DNA of 26,419 nt from Apostichopus parvimensis (Eukaryota > Echinodermata > Holothuroidea > Aspidochirotida > Stichopodidae), in contig KN887194.1 of the NCBI GenBank assembly GCA_000934455.1, positions 1 through 26,419 on the forward strand, given 5' to 3'. This document shows positions 1 through 12,500 of this stretch, piece by piece; within the stretch, counting starts at the first letter, position 1; the number at the start of each line of letters is the position of its first letter. Made by a program: the position numbers and the translations under genes. The notes beneath the pieces are model-generated. The model was not told the DNA's origin and made no database searches. It saw only the letters and a program-made list of their open reading frames with translations.

Positions 1-92
1 ATGCATTATTCATCACTGAGTGCAACATGATGCATTAATCACCAGTTGGTGCAACACGATAGACTGTTCATCACTTAGTGCAATATGATGAA
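1..92. repeat. Three degenerate ~30-bp tandem units at left edge
   Basis: TCATCACTGAGTGCAACATG, then ATCACCAGTTGGTGCAACACG, then TCATCACTTAGTGCAATATG recur about every 30 bases. The array probably continues past the left edge. The following 350 bases (93-439) show no coding signal; they are taken as intron of the ATPase gene. Confidence 0.6.
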
Positions 93-439
93 AGTCAATC
101 CCAACAACATAACATAGCTTAAAGACCACTGCCCACTGGCAGGAGAGCTTTGAAACTTCCTATGATTTCACTAAATATTGTGTGGGATTCCATTTCAAAG
201 GATGCAATCCAAACTGTCTAGACTGTTTGTAGCTCCATTGTCAAATCAAGGCTTTACTGCTGTACTCAATACAGAGTAGAGGTATTGAGATTAAACTGTT
301 TTATCTCACATAACTGTTTGTTTATTTTTTATCTTTCTATTATGAAAACTGATGAAGTACATCACATCAAATAAACAAGACCGGTGGGTAACTTGAAAGC
401 TATTTTTCTTTCTTCTGGAATACATTGTGTTAACCTTAC

Positions 440-593
440 CTGTATTACTATTGCACAGAGATGTGATCATTTCAGGTGATCCTTTAACATAAACTTCCAT
501 ATGCTTAGCATCCAATGTTCTGGTCACCACACTCATTCGCTGTAAAGCTGATGAAAATGGGAACTGCCGGACAATTCCAATTTCATATGGGTT
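440..593 (-). CDS. ATP13A3: Exon 17: nucleotide-binding domain, FPFSS and KGSPE motifs
   Basis: 154 nt, entered in phase 0 and left in phase 1. The acceptor is CTCCTTTCAG and the donor ACAG|GTAAGG. Residues about 643-693: [64 protein letters not shown] and KG(S/A)PE are the conserved adenine-pocket elements of the N-domain. No further exon could be found between here and the left edge, so the remaining part (P-domain and M5-M10) is outside the window. Confidence 0.97.
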
Positions 594-3500
594 CTGAAAG
601 GAGAATATCTATCCTGGTGAGGTATGAAATGCTGGTTGGTTGATCATTTCCTTTGTAAAACTCAAAACCATGTCATGCAATAATCTGAAATATGTATGTC
701 ATCAAAATTGACAGGGAATATATTAAAATTTCACTCAAAGCTGCAGTTAAGATAGATTAATGCATTACCATTGTGGCTCCATAGCTTAGATTGAATAATA
801 ATTAAATAACAGGCCTCAATTGCAAATACCAATAGACTCACTTTTAAGCTGCATTTTGTGTTGCTACAGTAACTTAATATCACCTTGACCAAGCCATAAC
901 ATAAAGACTGTCATTGGATAACTCTCAATATAGCTTAGAGACCTATGTGGGTCCAAGATAGTCAGTCATTATCTGTTTCATCCAGCACAGAAATTTATTT
1001 CGAACAATTTCAATACACTACTTTGTTGCATCTGGAATCATGAGTCCTATTTTCTTTGTCCAGTGTTTTAATGTGTTATGCGACATTTATGCGACAAACT
1101 AACACTTAGAGTTTGTGCTAAATGCTACTAGCATGATTAGGGAGGCACGTAAACTGTCAACAGCTGTTTTAAGATAGAACAAATTGGATACTTCTGAGAA
1201 TACTGATAAAGAAAAATAAAACAAAACAGTAAGTAGTGAGGCCTCTCAATTCATGTACTATGTTTAACGGTTCAAACATACAATTATTTATAAAAGAAAC
1301 TGCTTACCAATTCACTGTTTCCATTGGGATAGAAGGTTTCGCTGCTGTGAGGTCGTACAACTGTCGGTGCTATCGTGTCAAGTTCATTGCTTTCAATGCC
1401 CGGCTCCTCCAAAATCTTAGAAGAGAAAACCAAAAAATTGTATTTAAGAACAAAACTTTAAATCATCCATGTCTAGTGAATTGATTTTGATACGGTAGGT
1501 TCTGTCGGTTCTAAACAACCCATCATGGCTAGCCACTCTAACCCTAACCGCACAATGATTCTGATAGGGTGGGTTCTAAATAATTCATCATGGCTAGCCT
1601 CTACTTGTGCCCCACTGCACAATGATTCTGATAGGGTGGGTTCTAAATACCTCATCATGGCTAGCCATTACTTGTGCCCCACTGCACAATGATTCTGATA
1701 GGGTGGGTTCTAAATAACTCATCATGGCTAGCCTCTACTTGTGCCCCACTGCACAATGATTCTGATAGGGTGGGTTCTAAATACCTCATCATGGCTAGCC
1801 TCTACTTGTCCCTCACTGCACAATGATTATGATAGGTTGGGGTCTGTCAGTTTCCCTTGATTTAGTCTTGGCTAGCCGCAGCACTCAAAGAGCTGAGATT
1901 TTTTTTTGTTATTCCCGTATTTGACATTCAGCCTGCATTGCTTGTAATTTGCCACAGAATTGGTATAATTATTTTGAAATGTGATTGGTTCTTGTTTATA
2001 TTGAATGGACAATTAATCAACTTAAGATTGGATTTTTATGCTACATTAGTCAAGAAACCTGTGCAGGCTTGTCAAATCTTTCTTTTACATGGAATGTTAA
2101 ATACTAGTGGTACATTGATGGCTCCAATCTCTTTAGTTTAAATAAATAAGAGTTCAAGAAATTCTGTCTAGAAAATATAAACATCACTGACAGAGACTTG
2201 TTTTGAAGTGAGTGGTTGTACATCACTAAACCCCCTTCCCTCCCCTTTCCTCTAAAGTGTAAATTAGTTGAAGATATTGGAAACCTCCACCTGTTTCTGT
2301 TATGCAAAGTAGACTATAGGGTTAGGTCATGGGTTGATACGCTGAAATAACTTAATTGCCCCATCCCCAACCGGCCCTTCTAGGATGAAAGTGTATATTA
2401 GCCCAACAAAATTGAAATCTGCTGCCAGCTGCTTCTATGCAAAGAAGACTTTAGTTAAAGACTGTAGGGTTAAGTCAAGAGTTGATGTGGTAAAGAGGTA
2501 ACTTTATATAGGTAAGACACATATGTTGTGACAACACAGCAACTAGTGAAGTAATATAACTTTACATGGCTTTGAAATGACCAGAGAAACGACCGTGGAA
2601 GCACTACCAGCTGCTTTATTGTTCTTACCCAATTTGTTGCTTCAAACATTTTCAAATCTAAAGGATCTCCAGACAGTTTGCCATCAATAATAGTAAGAGA
2701 ATGGCATGTTGCCATGGCTACAACAATGGGACCGTGGGTGAGCTCCGATGGTTTCTGAATTGCTGGAAGGAAGTGAGAGTCCTGAAGAGGTACGACACCC
2801 CAGAGATCCAAGCCATCTTCTGTCAGGGTACCAGTCTAAAATGGAACATGATATTAAACAAAATCCTGGTCAATGGAAGAGTTGCCTAGCAATTTTAATA
2901 AGTTTTTAGATGAAGTTGCTTATTTAAATAAGTGATAACAGAGCCTTTTTTCATGACAACCATAACTCAATAATAATAATTTGATTAAAATTATTGAAAA
3001 TGCAGATAGTATACGACAAACCGACTATATTTTTATCTAAGTGGCATACGACAGACCGACTATACTTTAATCAAGGTAGCATACGACAGACAGACTATAT
3101 TTTAATCAAGGTAGCATACGACAGACCGACTATAATTTAATCAAGGTATCATATGCAAGACTGATTATATATTAATCCAGATAGCATACGATCTTATATG
3201 AAAACCCATGCAACTGAAACGAAGAGATTTATAGTCTTCTAGATTTGATGTATTACAAATCAAGTTAGCAACAAAACTTGGTCAATTTAGTCAAAATATT
3301 GCTAAATATCATAGAAAAACTTGATCAAATTACTTTGAACAGGAAAGATGGAAGGAAGCTTAAAGGAAGTAGAAGACCAACCTTGTCAAAGCAGATCAGT
3401 TTGAGCTTGCCGCAGATATTAATCCTCTGTGGACTGATGCAGAAAATGCCTCGCTTCTTGAGCCGATTTTGGGCGTAGACTGTACCCACTGTCATGGCCG

Positions 3501-6500
3501 CGGGTAAGGATGGGGGCACTGCAATGGTGATGATATCTAAAGCTTTGTAGACAAGGTCATCCATGCAAGCCTGCAGCAAGAAGCAGTGAAAGATGTCAGC
3601 AGTCATTCAAGTAATTCAATACTCTTCCATTCATGCATTCTTCTCATTTTCATCCTATTGATTAGTTTGAAAGACCAACAGGTTTCTCTTCTTCTTATCA
3701 CCTCCCCCTCTCGTCCCCCCTCCCCGCCCCCACTTTGCCTCCGCCTCTCCCCCCACTCCCTCCCATCTCCACCAATTATTTTATTAGTCAACTGTTAGAC
3801 TATTTGATACTTGGCCTCCTTGAACAATAACATTTACAACACTTCCATATTAATTGTCATCAGTCTTGAATTTACTTCATCAAAATAAAGAAAATATCTA
3901 CCTTGACATGGATGAGAGTTACAATGGAGTAAGCAATTCCAGCAAGAGCTGTTAAAGAAATGAAAAGTAAAAACAACTTGATGATCAAATATGGGAATGT
4001 GTTAGTCTTGCATATATAAGTATGTAAGCATATGTAATGTAGTATGTAAGTATGTAAGCATATGTAAAATAGGTAAGTGTCAAGTAATACATTCCTTTGG
4101 ATTTGTCTCATCTCTCTGTTATGTGATCAAATACAGTAGTGCTTTAGTCTTGAGTAGACAGGTAAGTATTAATTAATACATATCCTCATCTCTCTGTTAT
4201 GTGAATCATTCTTGCAAGTTCTGTTGTTAACATCCTAACACTGGTAGTATCATGTTCAGATGACATCACTAGACAAGTTTGAAATAGTGATGGGTAAATA
4301 CAGAAATGACACCTTCAAAGAATTAAAACAGCTACAATACATGGCTAGTGCAGAGGTTCTATAACATGCCATAGAAATGTATACAAGTTTGTCTCGAACA
4401 ACACTGATTGCCTTGCAATATTAAAATTGAGGTCTTAGGGCACTTCTCAAGAGATATACTCAATTTTAATCCTTCAAGAAAATACCAGCTTTAGCCCAGA
4501 GTTTTATATGCAAATTAGATGGGGACATTTAAGATAACAGCATTATAGGCTGAGAGTGATTCTGAAAACTAACACTCTCATCAGGAGTTAAACATTGACA
4601 ATGGACTGATGCAACAAAAACAACATCTTTATATCATGCTCATATTATATTTGCATGGCCAGAGATGCTGGTCCACTTGTTGATGTAACTAATTCAATGA
4701 ATGGAATCAAAATGGAAGCTAATCTTACCCAGAATTACGAGCAACCCAATGAACTTCATCGAGTCCCGGTAAAATTTGAATCCCACCGGCTTGGGAAACA
4801 AAATTGACCTCACTAGTTCTCCTTTCATGGTAAGGAAACCTGGAAAACAATGACATTATGGATACATTAGGTATAGGTTTATGTGCATGATTAGACACAA
4901 CACTGAGGTAACACAAGTTGATTGAAATAAGTCTGCTGTTACAGCTTGATAAGTAATGATCACAATCTCCTCAAAATATATGCCAAGAAGCAGACTAATA
5001 TATTTCAAAAAAATGACAAGTGTTTGCCCCAAGCAAGTGTTCCAATGTATGTGGGTGAGCTTTTATCTTTGTCTAAACATAACAACCAGTCAGCAGTTTT
5101 ATAAGATGTAGGTAGTACTCATCTAAGTGACTGACTATTCTTATCATGTTGGTTTAATAGTTGAAGGAGTGACCTCTTCTGAGGTTTTACTCATGACATC
5201 AGTTGTATAGTTGTTATAGGGATATATTTGGCTGACTTCCCTAATGTTGTTGGTTTTAGAGTTAATGAACTGACCTACTTTGATGTTGTTTTAAGACTGA
5301 CTTAAGTGGCCAACCACACTCTTCTTGTTGGTTTTATAGATACTCACCTGTTCTGATGATGACTGCCTTGACTGATTCTGGTCCGTAAGATCGTGTTTGA
5401 ATGACATGAGTGCCTCCAAACAAGGTGTGTCTCTTGTGATTCTCTACATCATAGCAACTGACGGGAGAGCCCTCTGTTACAGGTGGGTTAGGTAATGGAG
5501 TCTTAGTGACTGGAACACTTTCTCCTATCAATTAAAAAGGAACAAGGTATAAGCATTGTAACAACATAAACAGAAACATTACACCAACATTAAAAACTAA
5601 CATCGATCAACATGAAAAAAACAAACAGTTTAAAAAGTAAGGAGGAAATATAAAATACAGACTGAATTGACGAAATAAAAGACAAGGATTGTGGGGCATT
5701 CCCCCAATTCTCTGGTTTATATGCAAATTAAACATACATCTGAGAAATTGCTAATCCAGTAAGGTTCCTTCAAGGACTCTCCAATGATTCAAGGTTTCCT
5801 TAAACTGAAGCTGAGATATTACTTTTCCAACAGGTCATATTCTCTAACATGGAGAAACGTTCAACAGTAAAATATTTGCATGCGGGTGAGAAGGCCTTCT
5901 GTGATGCAGAATGCATTTTACCATCAGATGCTGCAGATATGGCCTATCTTGTAACATTATATCTTCATTGCAGTACAGACTGTGTGGTTGGTATGGGTAC
6001 AGAATTGTCAGGTAATGTTAATTCACCAGTCCGCAAACTTAGGTAGTCCTTAGGTTCCTTTACGGCAACAGTCTAAGGTTATATACTTGATCAGATCTAG
6101 TCCAGGAGTGGGCACAAACTTGATCTTGCCAACCAGAGTGAAATTTTGTATAAAATTTATGGGCCCATAATAAAATGGAAATATGACATATGGGAAGATG
6201 GGAAAATTGTACATGAATATTATCCATCTCTTACATGTATGTTGAAATGTTCTATCATGGGCAGACCTGGTATGTGTTTTTGCCATCATTCAGTGAATTC
6301 ATTGTTTCAGTTGATTTATGGTTTGATATGAACATTGGTAAGATTACTGGGTTCTTCAGTTTGCATTAACAGGGTATTGAAGACTTACATAATTTACATC
6401 TTAATTCATATATTTTCACCCACCGATACTAGAACCCCATGTAACATCCACCCATACTATAACCCTATGTAACATCCACCCATACTATAACCCTATGTAA

Positions 6501-9500
6501 CATCCACCCAGACTATAACCCTATGTAACATCCACCCAGACTATAACCCTATGTAACATCCACCCATAATATAACCCAATGTAATGTAATGGAGGAGACC
6601 AGTGTTGTCACCAAGTCATTCATTTGTAAAGTCAAGTCACAGTCAGTTTGCTCAAGTCAAGTCGCAAGTCATTTGATTTTATCACAAGTGAAATCCAGTC
6701 ACAAGTCAATTGTTTTCAAGTAGCAAGTCATTTCGTATTTCCTTGTGACTCAATTCACAAGTCAAATATAACAGTAACTTATAAACTTCATACTATAAGC
6801 TATAGGCCTATGAAAATCAATGACTGAGGTTTAAGAAGCATCTTTGTGAATTGAGGCCCGGTCCAGTGGATGATGTCAGTTGAGTTTATTGTCAAGTCAA
6901 GTCATCAGTCATTTATTTGCAAGTTAATTCCAATATCAAGCCAGATGTTGACTCAAGTCAACATCACATGAGAGGTTTACACCCTGCTTACCTGTAAGCA
7001 TGCTTTCGTTGACGATGCAGTTTCCAGTAATAAGCGCTGCATCACAGCTCATGATGCAACCCTTACGTGGTATCAAGATGACATCACCAGGGACCAGAAA
7101 GCGAGAACTGATTTCCTCTGTCTCTGGAAATGGATAACAAATTATCTTTCAATGAAAGCTGGCAAAAATCAATGACCATGGGCTTAATTAGAATTGACTC
7201 TTCAACTGCTAGAGGGCTTGACTCAATAAAAGAACAGTGCAGAGATTTTAACCCCAAGAAATAGAAAACACTTCATCAAAGTTTATGAAAAGATAATATG
7301 TATCACTAATGTTACTTAAAAAACTTTGAGCAAGATACATATTTACCAGCCTTCATGTGATCTATCATGTAAGAGCATACACAGGTAAATGTCTGAATCT
7401 CAAAAGGTTTAACCGAGTAATTTATGGTATGATTCCATCTATCAAATATTATGATCCTTGGTAGAGTTTGTTTAGTTACATTACATACATACATAGAGTC
7501 ATATGCATATGACTACATATCACTATGACTGAAATGAAACTTCAAACATATCTATGCAACAGATACAGTTCACCATGCTAGCCAATCCAGGACAAGGCCT
7601 TGACCACTTAATCACTCTGTACTAGGAGTCATATGCATGTGACTACATATCACTATGACTTAAATGGAAACTTCATACATATCAATGCAACAGCTACAGT
7701 GCACATATCAAGCTAGAGAATCCAGGACAAGGCTTTGACTACTTAATCAATCTGTATTATATACATACATAGAGTCATATGCATGTGACTACATATCACT
7801 ATGACTGAAATGGAAACTTCATACATATCTATGTAACAGATACAGTTCACATATCAAGCTAGCCAAAGGCCTTGACCACTTCATCAATCTGTATTATATA
7901 CATACTAGGGAGTCATATGCATGTGACTACATATCACTATGACTGAAATGGAAACTTCATACATATCTATGTAACAGATACAGTTCACATATCAAGCTAG
8001 CCAATCCAGGATAACGCTGTGAACACCAAATCAATCTGTAGCAGACACGTAGAGCTGTTCAAATTGATTCTTTTGCTTACACAGCTGATCATACCAGCAA
8101 TTTAAATACCATCATGGATAAATTGCAACAAAAAAAAAAGAATATTATTATGATAAACCCATCGGTAAACACATAAACCATCCAGCTGCTAACAAGGGTT
8201 GTTATAGATGTGGCTTTAACACAAGCCTTTGGAAAGAATATATCACTTGACTGGTAGAGTGGTCCCTATTATGTCTGCAGCTATTAGAATTGGCGCAATG
8301 GTAATTCATACTGTCCTAGTATATGGGAGAAAGTTAAACAATAGAGAACACTTTATGCTGTTGGTCTCTCAAAAGAGATCGGTTCAATTACAAAACAGAG
8401 CCATCCAGACAGACATAGCTGCCTGAGGCTTCAATCTGTAGTTGAAGAATGAGGAAGAAATCGCTGTAGAGTTAGGAAACTAATGTACGGTTTGTGATGA
8501 TTGTATCAAGTGGTGATTGCTCTATATTAGAATAGATGAGGATGGTCTAACATGATGATAGTATATTAGTAACAGTGATCGTGTAAAGGTTTATAATGTT
8601 CAAAGTTGTCTTCATTAATATTACATGAATACTGACAATCCACCGATTAATGATAATCTCACATATAAACTGATGATAGGAATAGTAACTAACAGGTAAC
8701 TAACAGTCAAATTTCTGTTGATTGATACTATAGACAGATGTCATCTTTTCATAAGCCTTTGTTATTTAAGGGCATACTTGTAAAGGTTTATGATGTTCAA
8801 AGTTATCTTCATTATATATTACATGAATACTGACGATCCACTGATTATTGATGATCTCACATATAAACTGATGATAACTTAAAGTAAAATTTCTGTTGAT
8901 TGATACTATAGCCAGATGTGATCTCTTCATAAGCCTTTATTATTTAAGGGCATACTTACCACCAGATTCTCTCAGTACTGTGACTGTGCTAGAATGGGCG
9001 ACCATATCTCTCAAGGTGACAGATTGCTGCAAAAGCATTTAGAAAGTAATCTTTGTAATTAATTGTACAAATGATTGTAAAAACCCATACAATGACCATA
9101 ATACCATTGAAAATATTGCTTAATCAACATACGCTTTAATAAAAAGAATTGAGATTTTAAATGATCCTGTCTGAAGTGTCCTCATGTCCTTAACAGAAAA
9201 CCAAACCGAAGGCAGCAGAATTTAAAATTGGGCCAGATATGTTGCAGTCACCATAGTAACTATGAAGGGATTGTCATGGCAACCAATGTGCCACTAACTC
9301 TATGGGATGAAATACCTTGACCTCAACTAAAGGTATGTTTACTTGTAGGACAACTAATTTTGGATTGGTAATTTTTTTTTTAATCTAGTAAATAAGGTTA
9401 GTGTGTGTGTGGTCAGTGAAATCATCATGATAACTGAATGTTCTAGAGTTGCTATACTTTACTATATTGTTGATTTTGTATTTATATTTAAACTCAGTTA

Positions 9501-12500
9501 AATATGGAATGTTTCTTCAGAAGTCCATGAACTTTTTATGTGAGTGTTTTGTAAATCTTCTGGAATAAATAATGAGTAATTATTTAAAGAAAAGCCAAGA
9601 CTTCTTTGGCTAATCTGCTGTAATGTGATCACTCAAATGCTGTTGCTAGATCTAACCAGGAAACGAAAACGTTTAGTGGTTCCGATCCAGACAAATATTC
9701 ATAGTGTGGTAAGCCATACATGTTAATAGTCACAGAGTTGTGCACACCAAAATGAAGAGGGATAAAATATTGACTCATAACTTTGTTGTGTCAAAAGTTT
9801 GAATTGATTACACCTTTTTCCACAAGACATTGCCTTAACTGTGGACGATTTTTGTCTTATCACATATATTAGCATACCTTCTTAGTTTCATAGAGTGAAA
9901 TACAAATGGAGATGATCAAGATGGCCACAATGCAAGCTGCATAATAGTAATAATTCTCAAAACCCCACAGAATCATACTGAATATCTGGAAAATGTAGAA
10001 TGGATTCAGAATCTGTCAACAGAAGAAAGAAAAAATTCAAATAGTTACATGAAACAAAATAAAACTGCAAAAATATAAAAAAAACATAAATAAAAAATAA
10101 AAAAATCAAGTTTTTATCTCAGTAGAATGACAGCCATAGGTGGTCAGCATTCACTAACTAGTTGAAAACAACAGACAGGAAGCATGATCCAGGTCAAAGT
10201 AAATTTGGAGACAATGTGATATATAAATGGGATGTAAGGTACTCTTAGTCAACAGTAAACCTCAAAGAATCGTTAAGACATTGAGGTGTGGATCAGACAG
10301 TTCATAATTAATGTTAATTTCATCAACATGAAGACAAAAGATTAATATGTGTATATCATCAATTATGGGCTCTCTAGCACATTCGCTACTAAAACAGGAA
10401 AGCTTTCCTAGCAGGTGAAATCATTGATCAACCGTGACAGATTATACGTTGAGAGACATTCGAGTAGTGACTTTGTTTGTCTGGAATTGTTGACTGCTAA
10501 GATCAGTGGTGAAATGTCAACATGTATCGTCAAATCCGTCAATGATTAGCCAGGCAATTGATTAATACAAACTGATTGCATTTCAGTCTTTGGTTGTTTA
10601 GCTTTGTAACTCCATAGTACTCTCACTCACAGATTTTAGAAATTATATATTAATCCACCATTTCACACATTTACCTCAACGTTAACACACACACACAAAC
10701 AATTTTTTTTCTTCAGAAAGCTATGTTAACATTTGACTGATTTTATGTAAATGAAGAACAAAGGGGCCTTTATATGCAAATGATAGGACTGAAGATACTT
10801 TCGTAAGAATTTACCTCCTCCACAAAAAGTTTGAAATAGGATTTCACCTCGATGAGTATCTCATTTAGTCCATAAACTCCTTGCCTGAAATTGAAATATA
10901 ATACATGCACAAATATTACCAGATTAAATATCTGTGTACTTTTAAGAAAGTGTAAAACTAAGTTGGCCTGACGTTTCGATGCTAGCAGGATCTTCTTCAT
11001 GGCTAAAGGACAAGTAACAGTAACAGAAGGGACAAAAACATGCATGGAATACAGACAGGCTAATGAGGTTTTATAGGTTAATGAGGTTTTACTGTAATTT
11101 TCTGTTTGGTTCTCTTCTTCTGATTACCTCTTTTTAAAAAATCCTTTTAAGAAAGTCAACTTGATCAACCTTCTCATCAATCAATCAACTAATACCGAAA
11201 TTAACCAATCAACCTAATCAATCAATCCATTTCTCCATCAATCAAGGTTTCGTTAAATCAATCATACAATATTATGTGGACCATGGACTAAAGTTAGAAT
11301 GCTTTTTCCTCGTATGTAGTTTAATAATGTTCTAAACGTTGTAACTGACCATCCCACCAAGCCCTGGTAGTAAAGATGGCTTACCTTATGGCTTGATCTT
11401 CTTTGGAATAGCCTTTAAGTTTATCATAAAATGCTGATAATTCTGTTTGCCTTTCCAGACCCTGAAGAGGCAGGAAGCCTTGAAATACTGGATCCCAGTA
11501 GTAAACCCCCTTCTTGTGTTCAAAGAAGATAAACTGAAATTCTCCATCCGGCTAAAAAGGTGAAAAGTAAATTCAATTGTCAATTTCCAACAGAACTTTC
11601 TGAGATATCCTTATTTTCCAAAATCTTGTTCAACACAAAAATAAGGAAGGAAAATGGTTTTTACTGTAATTTTCTGTTCTGTTCTCTTCTTCTGATTTGC
11701 CTCTTTTTAAAGAATCCTTGCTTGGAATTGTTACCAAAACACTAACTTATGATGTCCCATAATTCTATTCACTTGACAGTGTAACAAGATGCAAATTTAT
11801 TATCTTCATTAAGCCCTCTTCAATAACACAACAAGGAATACCTCACAAAAAAATACATGAAAATAGAACCTGACAGCCAATCAGATTAGAGATCCCTTGC
11901 CAAGTTTTATGTGACAACATTTAATGTAACACTGCACATTGCACAACATTTACATGTTTTGATGTCACATGACAGGGAATAATTTATCCAGTATCGCAAA
12001 ATGCTATGCAAAATGTTCACATTGTTATACAAGTCAAATGATGTTTTTTTACACAGAAATCATACTATTTTACATAGATAACTTTCAGAGCCTTCAATAC
12101 TGCTACACCAAATTTGAACACTAAACTCAATCCCTGCATGACTTTTGACCTCCACAGTTAACAAAAGCTTTCTGTTACTAAAGTGAATCTACACAACAAG
12201 AATGAATTTCATCCAAACTCTATTATTGGACCCATCATATTTCAAAGCTTTCTGGCTGTTGACCCCCTTCATAAAAAATGCAATAGATTTCTAGTACTAA
12301 AGGTTAATCCATATGCTAGGTATGATAATATTTGCTTTAATGGGGGGGATATAGTGTTTACTAGATTTTGGGGACTGTGGGATAGTGTTAACTAGATTTT
12401 GGGGTCTGTTGTCCTCTGTTGAAATATTGAACTATTTGTGCTCCTTTAAGGAGGTTTCACAGGATAAGGGTGAAGTTTATCTAAGGTTTAATTATCTCCC

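Noticed and set aside
1485..1880. CRISPR-like array of 67-bp units
   Set aside because: The whole 67-base unit repeats, with no constant-repeat/unique-spacer structure.
8229..8426. 65-codon plus-strand frame
   Set aside because: Lies within the intron between exons 9 and 10, with no similarity or splice signals that suggest a nested gene.
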